A stretch of DNA of 64,000 bases, taken from the NCBI RefSeq assembly GCF_030867095.1, contig NC_081836.1:30454338-30518337 (forward strand). The letters run 5' to 3'. Shown in pieces: positions 1-9,416 of the stretch (positions are counted from its first letter, which is position 1; each line of letters opens with the position of its first letter). A program made the translations under genes and the position numbers. The DNA comes from Alligator mississippiensis (lineage: Eukaryota; Chordata; Crocodylia; Alligatoridae). The notes under the pieces were generated by a model that was not told the origin of the DNA, searched no databases, and worked only from the letters and a program-made list of their open reading frames with translations.

Positions 1-377
1 AGATGATTGTTTGTTCTCTACATAAGGTGTTAGGCCTAGATGTCTAAGAGGAAATCTTACACTTGGGCATCTGACTAGGTGGCTGCCTTTCTTTCAAGGC
101 AAGCTTACATTCTCCTGGAAACTTTGCAGTGTGAGTTTCCAACTTTGCAGTGCCAACTGCCATGTACTGATGACTCGACGTTTGTGTGAGTCATTAGTTG
201 TGACCCTAATAGGCTTCCTTCAGAATCAGCACAAAGCACACTACATCTGTGAGGTACAGCTGAATATTCCTACTGTTTCTAGAGCCTAGAAACAGAGTAG
301 GGGCTGAGTGTGCACTGTATTATGTGGGTGCTTTTACAGCACTCTGCAGTGGGCTCTCAAGTGAGTTACTACTAGGG

Positions 378-666
378 CAGTGATTCTCAGCCAGAGTAGG
401 CTGGCAGCCTGGCATACCTTGAGTTCCTTTCAAGGGTGTTACAGGGTGCCACAAAATGCTAGCGCTCCTAGGTGCGCAAACCTGATTTACAAGATCACCT
501 TGGAGAATCCATAGTGTTAAAATTACTGTGCCCTGTTGTGGTCTTTCTAAGCTCTTTGCAACAGAAGACTTGCACTGTTAGTTTCCTGCATTCAAAAAAT
601 GAGCGGAAGCTAAGAACTGACATTTCCCAAAGAGGCCCTTCAGCCTAACAAAGTTGAGAAGCGTTG
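378..666. mobile_element. Non-autonomous hAT-like element (CAGTGRTTCTCA family)
   Basis: It starts CAGTGATTCTCAGCC and ends with an inverted partner, GTTGAGAAGCGTTG. The interior shares the motif order with the copies at 36045, 56133 and 62782: a GGGTGCC-like start, a GTGCCACAxAATGCTA block, CAAGATxAxxxxAGA, then GTTGTGGxCTTTCTAAG. Flanking duplications are decayed. Confidence 0.75.
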
Positions 667-1375
667 TCTAGAGCAAAAGCTGCTGTGGCTTGTGTGTGCA
701 GACGTAACCGTAGCAGCTCTGTATGAGGTGTTGTGGTGGGGGAATACATTTAATGTCCATGAAACCTAGATTTAAGTGTTGAGTAAACCTTGCTCTGCTA
801 GTGCAACTCAGAACTCACCTACACCTGCTCCTGCTTTTCTTGTCCAGTCTGTTGTATTACACAGGTAATGCAATTCAGTGCTGCTGCTATGGTTCTCTTG
901 AGCAGATTTTGTGGGTGAGCGAGGCAGCATGGGCACATGTGAGCAAACCTCTGTAGTTAATGAGGCTTGTGATTACAGTAGTGCCTTCTAGCATCTGCTG
1001 TGAAGGAATGTGTTCCCCTAATGCAGACACTGGGGGTATAGGAAACTCCAAAGGATCCTCTTCTGTGCTCTTTCTCCTGCATCCTGGCAGAAGCATACCA
1101 TTTCTTTCTAGTCAGTATGTTATGGAGTGAAAGATGTTGGGGAGTAGAGAACATGGCCACCAAAAATTACTGATTAGGTACAAACTCTGTGACCTAGAAG
1201 CAGAGGACTGAAATCCATTTCCTCTCAGGTGTGTTGGTAAAACAACATCTCTAAAGAAACAAGGTGTTCTTAACTAAACAGTGACTGCAAATGGGACCTA
1301 ATGTGTTACTGGTAAGACATGATCTTGTCTGTCTAACATGGGCAAAAAGAAGCAACTTGAATGTAGTCTACAAAC

Positions 1376-1680
1376 ACCATCTTGATAGCGGAAGAAGGCT
1401 CCTTAATTTAGGTGAAAATGCAACATGAGATCCAGTGGCCAAGAACTGAAGCTGGACAAAAAACTAGAAAGAAGGTGCTTTTTAAAAAAAATAAAAAGTA
1501 AAGGAATTAGCCATTGGAACTTGCCTCAGGATGTGGTGGAGCCATTGTCACTTGTCATCTTCCAATAAAGTTGTGTTCCAGCTCAACTAGAAGTTACAAG
1601 CTAGATGGAGTTCTCTGTGGGTGAATTCCAGGGATTAGTCAGAATGGTTCCTTCTAGCTTAAAACTATTAATTTATGTAG
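1376..1680 (+). repeat. CR1-type LINE 3' end
   Basis: The wording AATTAGCCATTGGAAC, GATGTGGTGGAGCCATTGTCA and GAATGGTTCCTTCTAGC follows the order of the CR1 3' region common in turtles and crocodilians. Sense strand is plus, and the 5' part is missing. Confidence 0.65.
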
Positions 1681-2560
1681 AGGAATGACAGTTTAACCAG
1701 AAATCTCCTGCCTATTGGAAGGGGAGGAAATGCTTCCTGGGAGTGTTTCAGTGTAAAGAGCTATGAACATGTGAAAGCTGTATAGCCTACCATGTGATGA
1801 GATGTCTGGTAGTTCTGGAAAGTGTGACATGCTTCTGTTTGAAGCTATCAAGAAGCAGCTGAACAGGTGGCATGTAGTGGTTGCCCTGTTGCCAGCATGT
1901 TTGCTTGTGAAGGTGCATACGCATTATCTCCTCATGGTGGTTCTAACCTTATCTGTCGTGAGTCAGCTCTAGAATGGGCTACACCTTTTGAGCCTGAGAG
2001 TGGCCAGCAGAGAACAAACTGTTATTCACCCAGGCCCAGGGCCCTGACTGCCTGTCTATACCTATTTCAAATGCACCAATTCCCTCCTATAGCATGACAG
2101 TAGTTCAGTTCTTCCTGGAAACTTTTGCATCTTTAACTTTCTTTGTCACTGTTCACTATTCTTGCCCTTATTTCTTGTTTTGCTCCCTCCTGCTGTTTCC
2201 TTCCCATACTTGGGTGTTTAAACTTGGAATAATGCACCCGAGTTGCTCTTGGTTTCCTTTTTGTGGAGCATCCAAAGCAGTCATTACAACCAACTGCCAG
2301 TAATGAAAAGTCCATCTGAATTTATCTGCAGCCTCTCTCAAACTGTGCCGTGTTTCCAGATTGTGTCTGGGTGATTGATAACGTCTTGCATTTGTTAACT
2401 ATGGATAAGGGCCCTTGCTAGTTTATTTTGCTCAGTAGTTCCTAGCTCAAATTCTTGGGGGTTGAGGTGCAGAACAGCTTTTTCGTGTGCAGGGTGAGAC
2501 AACGTTGGGCTGTTGAGACCTGAGGTTGACATTGAAACCCCTCTCATTTTGTTCTTTTAG

Positions 2561-2613
2561 ATGCATCTCAGCTTCATGGCAAAGGGTCCAATGCACCACA
2601 GCGGAAGTTGTGA
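2561..2613 (+). CDS. UBN1: Probable last coding exon of the tail-to-tail neighbour (UBN1 candidate)
   Basis: A strong acceptor, TTTTGTTCTTTTAG, ends at 2560. Reading two bases in, the frame gives ASQLHGKGSNAPQRKL and TGA at 2611-2613. A short basic, glutamine- and serine-containing end fits ubinuclein-1, the HIRA-complex histone chaperone subunit. In mammals UBN1 lies on the opposite strand with its 3' end next to PPL. The gene name therefore rests on synteny and a plausible peptide, not on a checked alignment. The preceding exon should end one base into a codon and was not found in 1-2560, so it is probably left of the window. Confidence 0.45.
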
Positions 2614-4920
2614 CACTTGGAAGGGAACGAGCTTGCACCAGCACAGGACAAACCCAGGAGGAGCAGGCCAGGAACACTGGGTGCTGACTCCATCACTTTC
2701 TCTGTTCCTCATGGCAATGGGAGGACCTGAACTGAGGAAAGAAAGAGCTTGTCAGCACTTGCCTCCAGGGGATTTGCAAGGTGGACCCTAGCATAGGTTG
2801 TCTTGAGAGAAATGCCTGTGGCACCATTCCACTGCTGCTGCCCCTCACACCACGCTGGCACTGACAGGCACCAGAACTTGCAGAGGAACAAGGATGGCGC
2901 ATCTTTCAACAAGCTGAGCACCATCGGCACACCAGTGCAGAGTACCTCCAAGTTCAATTACCTCCTTGATATCCCAGTGGAGTATGTGAAAGGTGCTTCT
3001 TCTTGCTTTGAATTTACTTAGATAACTGTAGCACTGCCCGTGCTTTCTGAAGACATTGACTCCAATTTTTCAGTTCTACTATGAAGCTATGCTAAAGCTA
3101 ATAGGAGAACCTAGCACTTCCTCTACGGTAAATATAACAAATTGCCTGATGTTCCCCTCTGGAAGAGAATGAGGACTCTTTAGAGACTTTTTGGATGCAC
3201 TCATGAGCATTGAAATGATTCTACATCTTTTATTTTTGTTTCCTTCAAAGGGATGCTTTTCTTTTGGCTCAGTTTTATCCTCATTACCATCGAATGCATT
3301 GGATTGGATGGGACACTTCTCAGCATGTCATGTGTATAGGAAGACATAATTCCAGTGCCTTTTATGGTGGAGCAAGAATGGACTAACTACACACATTTCA
3401 GCCCTTTTTTGCGCGCTCCTCAACCCTTTTTTAATCATTCTGTATTTAAGATGTATTCCGTTTTATTTAATAGAGCTTTTTATGGTTGCACATCAAAAGC
3501 TGCACTGTCCAGACTTAAATGGTGACTTGGTTACTGCAAGTCCAGTACCAAATCCAGCAAGAGCACCAGTTCTTACCTGATCTGAGTTTGTGCAAGTGGG
3601 TTCCAGACCCTCCCCTAAAGCCATTCTTTACTAGGGTCTTCAGTAATGATCTTTTTGGTGGGCAGAAGGAGTGATCTAAATGAACTAAGGATGCTGATAA
3701 TCAAATGAATTCTGGTGGATATTGCTCTCCTTGATGACTTCTGCACTAAAATCATTTGACTTGTCAGAGCTGCAGAAATGAGGAACTGGCTAGCATGGGA
3801 GTGTGGTGTTCTAGCTTTAGACCTGTATGCTAACCTCGCTCTCTTTGCGCATCCCCTTTGGATGTAGCATAGACTGAGGGCAGTCTGTGTTTCTCAGATG
3901 GTAAGCCCCATTGAATTGTAGTTGCAGTGTTGTGATCTCCCTTTTTACAGGCCACCTCCATATGGTCTGGTTATCTGAGCTTCAGAAAGAGTAGCACTTA
4001 TATGTTAAAAAAACCCATGGTATTAAAACTAAAAGCTTGCAGACTTCCTCCGGTGCTTTGGAAGGGAGGCTGACTGAGAGTATATAACCAGCAAACATTC
4101 AACCAAGTTTTCTCTTTTTTAATAAGACCCAAGATGCATCTCTTTAATTCAGACTGATAAATGACTTCTCCAGATCACTTCATTGTTTATATTTTTAAAA
4201 GAAAATGCAGCTCAAATTTCAAATTTGTTTACAAAAAATAAAAAAAATCTAGGTTGTAGCAAAAGAGCCAAAGACAGAATTTGTGTTAAGATAAAGCACA
4301 GCAGTTTTTGATGGACTCCGAACAATGGATGTCGCATGGTTCCCATTCAGGACCTCCTCTTGAGTGGCAGCTGAAAGTGTGTTCAATGCCTGGCAAGCCT
4401 CAGGCCCTTAATGAGCTACCCGAGGTACTGGTTCCACTCCCCCTCTTTGCTTTCACTTGAATGCTTCTGCTGGGAGGCACCTTCCTGTGTCCCTGCTGGA
4501 GCTGAATGCCCTCATTTTAGGAATTTAGTGAAGCCTCTTGCCTCAGGGAAATGTTTATTCGGTGGAAATTCTGTGGGATATTTTTCTTTTTTTCTTTACA
4601 CGCTATAATGAACGAGTGAATGAATTTAAACAGCCATGGCAAGGCAGGACTGTGGAGAGAGATCACACCTGATGGGGAGCAGAGTGACTGGGATATCTGC
4701 CTTGGCTAGGCACGTTTAACTGTTTTCTTTCTCGCAGAGTGGTGAGCCTCCTCCTGATGGCACTTACTGAGTATGGCAGTTTCTTTTGGGTGTAAGAGCT
4801 GCAATTTATTTTTATTATTTTTTTGTGTGTGTTGGGGCTGTCTAGATGACAATGATGGGGGTGGTGTGAAAACTGTTAATCTTGTACAGAGCAACTGAAT
4901 AAATCGTTTCAAAGTTTCCA
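2614..4920 (+). other. UBN1: 3'UTR of the left-hand neighbour gene (UBN1 candidate)
   Basis: About 2.3 kb of AT-rich sequence without a conserved frame follows the predicted stop. It ends at an AATAAA signal at 4898-4903 followed by a T/GT-rich stretch, and an alternative AATAAA lies at 4237-4242. The length agrees with the long 3'UTR of UBN1 in other vertebrates, as known to me. No repeat was recognised in it. Confidence 0.45.
4898..4903 (+). terminator. Poly(A) signal AATAAA of the left-hand gene
   Basis: A canonical AATAAA on the plus strand is followed within 30 bases by T-rich sequence. It faces the PPL poly(A) signal about 0.88 kb away, giving a convergent gene pair. Confidence 0.5.
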
Positions 4921-5764
4921 AAACATTTGTTTCAGTCTCCTTCATTATCATGTGTATGTTTTTAAGCTAGATCACTTTTTCTGCATATACCAGTCCCTGG
5001 TAACATAATTGCTTCTATTTTGGTTGGTGCCCTTTTAATTGGCAAGTCTTTTCAAAATCTGGTTTGCACCTACATGTAATTTTAGTAGAATGGCACCACC
5101 TTAAATTGAGAGAATCCTACATGCATCGAGAGTTATGGACAGTGAAGTAAGCTGTTAGCCTGGAGGAGTCAACATAGCTATAGAGAGATGAATAAAATGG
5201 CTTGCCAGGTTCCAGAATGTTACATCTATATCAGCTTATAGAAGGCAGTGGGACTGCACAGATGATGCTCTGTACACTTGGACACTTCCATGTGGGTGTT
5301 GGTAAGTGCAGAACTGGGTCTGTAGAATCTTTAATACATGATGTAGAAAGAGCCCAGCTTGTCTTCCAGATCCCAAACTAGGACTGTAGCCCTGACAGAT
5401 GGGGGAAAAACTCTTGTATAGGTAAACTGAGCACTGTGGATTGGGAAATTCCTTTCAAAATCAGTGAGAGATCTAACAGTGTCTTCATGGGGCCTTTTTC
5501 ATATTGCTACTCTGCATTAAGGCAGCAGTTCCTAAACTAACCCAAACACCAAACCTACCTGGAACTCGCCTGTGAGGACAATGTGTGGATCAGCTGGAGG
5601 CCTTCCTTGCAAGTAGACTCAACCAACATCTTGAATGATACAGGTACCACACTTAAATATTCCTGTTTTATATTTAGAAAACATATGTGTTGGGTACAGC
5701 CCCTCCTTTTTTTAGAGCAATATAGAAACACGATCAATTTTAAAAAAGCAAAAGTAAACCCTTG
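4921..5764. other. Intergenic spacer between convergent 3' ends
   Basis: This short spacer lies between the two predicted poly(A) sites. No gene, repeat or RNA was recognised in it. Confidence 0.5.
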
Positions 5765-6731
5765 GCTTAAACCACCACATCTTTATTTTGTGCTATAAAT
5801 AGAATTTCCCTATATTTCCCATTCCCTTATACAAATAAATGATACATATAAATGAATGTAACTGTAGTCACTAAAATACCTGCATGAATGGCTTTTAACC
5901 ATGAAGGAAGCACAACTGTCTCTAGAAAGCACCTCTGCATTTGGTTACTGTAGCATGCTTTTCTACTAACTTTTCTTATTGTAACATTGATATCTCTTTA
6001 CAAGATTCTGGGTGATCTCTATGAATACCTCCTTCAATCTAGGGTTTACTGCATCAAACTGCTGGGGTTGTCCCCCATTCCTCATTATAGGCACTCAGGT
6101 GAACAAAGTTTTAATAGAAGCAGCCATTTAGATGTTAACATAATGACTACGCAATTAAGATGCAAATTTCATTTTTGAGCTTTCAACTGCTTTTCTCAGG
6201 TGAAGATACCATTGTTTAGTCAAATGTATGTAATACAAGTGTCTGGCTTTAGATTTTCAAATGCACATTTTTGCTTAACATGTTCTGCTGGCATTCCTTG
6301 AGTCTTGACCTTTAGTCCCTTTCTTGTTCTTTCTTCTACAACTCCTTGCATATCTATGCTTATCCTCTGAGGAGAAGTACAGATTTCATACACAGAATTA
6401 TACCAACAGACACAACCTATTTTCAATTGGACACTGAACATGAGACGCTGATCTGACTTTACCCATTTTCTGTGGGAGTATGTGCCCAGGTAAAGTGGTG
6501 GGGAAGAATAGTTAAGCATAACTTTGACAAATGCTTTTTCTGCCCTGACTTGGCGGGGCTTTTCTGCAACAAATACAGCAAACAGTATGGCTTCATAGCA
6601 CCCTCCTGATGGACCATGCAAAAGAAAGCTCCAGTAATTTGGAAGACACAAGGGAGGCAATGACTTGCAGCAGTCTAGGGTTGTAATAAGTTGTGCAGCT
6701 CTCACTAAGCTGCTTGAATAAAAGTTTCTAA
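5765..6731 (-). other. PPL: PPL 3' untranslated region (predicted)
   Basis: The sequence downstream of the stop is AT-rich and has no conserved frame. The first plausible AATAAA signal on the minus strand is at 5782-5787, which would give a 3'UTR of about 0.95 kb. The cleavage position is an estimate. A 161-codon open frame at 6220-6705 lies inside it and is not considered a gene. Confidence 0.7.
5782..5787 (-). terminator. PPL: PPL poly(A) signal AATAAA
   Basis: AATAAA on the minus strand (TTTATT on plus) lies about 945 bases after the stop codon. It is the best-placed signal before the neighbouring gene's 3' end. Confidence 0.6.
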
Positions 6732-9416
6732 TTAGAATGGAGGGAACATTTTGTAATTACTTCCAGACACCAAGACTGCCAGCTCCTGGATGGATATCTG
6801 TTTGTTGAGGTAACTATCATACTGAGCCATGGTTAGCCTTCCACTCTTTAAGGCATCCTCAATTGAGAATTCTTTGCCAGACTTCCTGTCGAGGATCACA
6901 GAGGATTCTCCATTGGGCCCCTTGATGGTGATCTCTTCCCAGTCGCATTCCTGGCTCTTCAGCTTGACAAACAAGCTCCATTCAATGAGGCCAAGTTTGT
7001 GAGCTTCCTCTGGAGACATCTCTTTGCCTGTGTCGGGGTCAATGACCACAATAGAACGTCGCAGGTGGTTCTCTCTTTGCTCTCTCTTGATGGCTACTGT
7101 CTTGAGGCGATTCTGAAGCTGCTCAATTTCTGTGTCTTTTTCTTTGGACAACTTCTTCAGATCTTCCAGTTCTCTCTCTAAGGTCTGGAATCTGGAGTCC
7201 AGATTCACTCCACTGTCCACCTGGGTCATGCTCCTTAAGTCCCGAGCTTCCGTTGCTGTGAGTTCAATCTCTGACTGCAGCCTCTTGGTTTCCATCAACA
7301 GATTCTGCTTTTCTAGGTGGAGCTTGTGGTTTTCCTCCCTCAAGAAGTCTAGTTCCTTCGAGGACTTGGAGTTGCTGAATTCCACCTCAGACAGCCGGGC
7401 CTCAAGCCGATTCATATCTGCATCCAGCTCCCTCTTACGCCGGCTTTCCTCCTCCAGGTTGCTCTTCAGCTTTTGAATCTCGTACTCGGTGTCCCCTCTG
7501 TCCACTTGAATGCTCTCTGAAAAGACCACTTTCTCTTTGACCTCCATCCTCTCCAGTGTGAGGAGCTTCTTGCTTAGGGCTTCCAACTCTGCTTGCAGGA
7601 CTTGTCTTCGGTGCTTCTCCTCCTCTAACTCCAGCTTGAGGAGGGAGTGTTCCTTCTCCTGCTGTGGGTCTTGCTGAAGGATTACTTTCTGCTTCACAGT
7701 CACTCTCTCTGTAGTCTCCCTTTCCTGTTCCTCCAGCTCATTCAGCCTGATCTTCAGCCTTTGCACCTCGAGTTCAGCTTCTCTGCGGGCCTGCCTCTCT
7801 CTCTCAAGTTCCTCCAGCTGGCACTCCAGCTCAGATCTCCTCCGCTGCAGCTTACGCATCTCTTCCCGCAGGCAGTCGATCTGCATCAGCTCGTTCTCGA
7901 TGCTCTGAGAGAAGGAATTAACCTCTGCTTGCAAGCTGGGGTCTTGCTCATACTTCACCACCTCCTGCTGGACCACTTTCTCTCTCACATGTGACAGCTC
8001 TTCCTCCTTCTGCCTGATCTTCTCCTCTTGAAGCAGCTGCTCCCTCTCCAGATCAATATGCTTTTTCTGCTCATCTGCTAGCTGAGCTCTCAGGAACTCC
8101 ACCTCCTCCCTGGTCTTGGGGTCTTCACGATATTGGAGAATTTCTTGAACCACTTCCTTCAGCTGCACCTGAGGCTTGGTGTCTTTCAAGACTTGAATCT
8201 CTTGCTTCAGCTGATAGATTTCCAAATCAGCTCTTTCAATTGCACCGGTCCTGTCCATAATCTCCTCACGGAGTCTCTGCAGCTCCCTCTCAGTCTCTGG
8301 ATCATTCTTGTACTTAATGACCTCCTTGATAACTTCTTTCACCTCCACCTGGGGCCCTCTGTTTCTGAGAGTGGCTAGCTCAGTCTGGCAGCTCTTCAAC
8401 TGCTCCTCCCCGCCTCGGCACTTCCTCTCCTGCTCCACCAACTCCAAGCGAAGGTTGGCCACTTCATTTTCAGCTTTGGGATCGGGGCGCACAATTTCAC
8501 GCACCTTCTCCTGGATTACCACCTTAGCATTTTCTTCCTCCAGGACCTGGATCTTCCTGAGCAGCTCAGCCTTTTCCCTCTCATTGGAGTGGTTCTTGGA
8601 CTTTTCATCTTCGTACTGGCGCCGCAGCTCGTTCACCTCCCTCTCCATGGCGAGGTCTTTCTCCACCTTCAGCACCTCCTTCACTGTGATCTGGCCCTCA
8701 ACGATGGCTCGCTCCTTCTCCAGCCGCTTTAGCTTGTCCTGCAGGAAGCTGAGTTCCTCCTCTTGCTTCTGCCTCAGGGTACTCTCCCTCTGCTTGTTCT
8801 CCTGCAGCATCTGGAATTCTGTCTCCAGCTGGGGGTCATTCTGCAGCTTCAGCACCTCCTTCTCAGTCACCTTCTCCTGCTCTGTGTTCTTCTCATTGGA
8901 CAACACAAAGATCTGTTGGCGCAAGAGGGTGACCTCACTCTCTCTGGTTCCTTCCTGCCTCCTAAGCTCCTCCAGCTCTTCTTTAAGCTTTAGGATTTCA
9001 TCTGCTTGTGCTTTGTCCTGCTCAATACGCAGCACCTCCTTTACCACATACTCTCTACCCCCTTCCCTCCTCTCATACTCTAAGGCTCGCAGCTTCAGTT
9101 TCAGGGTCTCCAGCTCATCCTGTAGCACCTGGTTCTTGCGCTGTTCTTCTGCCAGGCTCTGCTGCATTTTGTGTAAGTTCTCATCCAGCTGAGGGTCTGG
9201 CACTTTCTTCAGCAGTTCTTTCTTAACCACAGTTTCTTGGGGTTTCTGGTTCTGCAGGTGGACAATGTTATTCTGGATGGTTTTGATCTCCAATTCCAGC
9301 TGCTGCCGACGCTGAGTCTCATCCTCGAGTTCTTTCTTTAGCTTCCAGATTTCCTGAAGCGGCCTCTCCGACTTGCTGGTCTGGACAGACTCCTGCATCA
9401 CTTGCACCTCTGGTTG
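6732..9416 (-). CDS. PPL: PPL exon 22: entire rod and C-terminal linker (residues 870-1763)
   Basis: One exon of 895 codons including the stop begins [10 protein letters not shown] after the acceptor TTAACAG. Residues 870-1654 are a highly charged heptad coiled coil that forms the dimeric rod and mediates pairing with envoplakin. A motif like KEVLKxxxDP recurs at close to 60-residue spacing through it. Residues 1655-1763, starting [20 protein letters not shown], form the linker module that binds intermediate filaments in this family. The protein ends there, as periplakin should. After [11 protein letters not shown] the usual short end is replaced by SNYKMFPPF and TAA. A last exon holding the whole rod and tail is normal for plakins. 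Confidence 0.98.
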   Translation of the reverse strand, partial: QPEVQVMQESVQTSKSERPLQEIWKLKKELEDETQRRQQLELEIKTIQNNIVHLQNQKPQETVVKKELLKKVPDPQLDENLHKMQQSLAEEQRKNQVLQDELETLKLKLRALEYERREGGREYVVKEVLRIEQDKAQADEILKLKEELEELRRQEGTRESEVTLLRQQIFVLSNEKNTEQEKVTEKEVLKLQNDPQLETEFQMLQENKQRESTLRQKQEEELSFLQDKLKRLEKERAIVEGQITVKEVLKVEKDLAMEREVNELRRQYEDEKSKNHSNEREKAELLRKIQVLEEENAKVVIQEKVREIVRPDPKAENEVANLRLELVEQERKCRGGEEQLKSCQTELATLRNRGPQVEVKEVIKEVIKYKNDPETERELQRLREEIMDRTGAIERADLEIYQLKQEIQVLKDTKPQVQLKEVVQEILQYREDPKTREEVEFLRAQLADEQKKHIDLEREQLLQEEKIRQKEEELSHVREKVVQQEVVKYEQDPSLQAEVNSFSQSIENELMQIDCLREEMRKLQRRRSELECQLEELERERQARREAELEVQRLKIRLNELEEQERETTERVTVKQKVILQQDPQQEKEHSLLKLELEEEKHRRQVLQAELEALSKKLLTLERMEVKEKVVFSESIQVDRGDTEYEIQKLKSNLEEESRRKRELDADMNRLEARLSEVEFSNSKSSKELDFLREENHKLHLEKQNLLMETKRLQSEIELTATEARDLRSMTQVDSGVNLDSRFQTLERELEDLKKLSKEKDTEIEQLQNRLKTVAIKREQRENHLRRSIVVIDPDTGKEMSPEEAHKLGLIEWSLFVKLKSQECDWEEITIKGPNGESSVILDRKSGKEFSIEDALKSGRLTMAQYDSYLNKQISIQELAVLVSGSNYKMFPPF

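Larger units (their letters stand above)
1..2560 (+). other. Probable intron of the left-hand gene
   Basis: No convincing exon was found. The stretch holds a hAT-type element (378-666) and a CR1 3' end (about 1376-1680); the remainder shows nothing recognisable. Confidence 0.4.

Noticed and set aside
842..866. Possible 17-base exon between TTTTCTTGTCCAG and GTAATG
   Set aside because: Splice-like signals occur by chance, no reading frame supports it, and it is too short to judge.
1867..2303. Two short plus-strand frames upstream of the last exon of the left-hand gene
   Set aside because: They have no plausible acceptor/donor pair and no fit to a ubinuclein-like composition; treated as intron.
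2803..3021. 72-codon plus-strand frame with FNYLLDIPVEYVK
   Set aside because: It lies after the predicted stop in the same exon, lacks an acceptor of its own and shows no recognised family. It could be coding if the chosen frame of the last exon were wrong.
6220..6705. Open frame of 161 codons on the minus strand just after the PPL stop
   Set aside because: It lies within the PPL 3'UTR, has no recognisable family, and its composition looks non-coding.
8308..9192. Open frame of 294 codons on the plus strand, rich in serine and cysteine
   Set aside because: It is exactly antisense to the PPL rod. The glutamate/lysine/leucine codons of a coiled coil leave few stops on the other strand, and there is no splice or start context.
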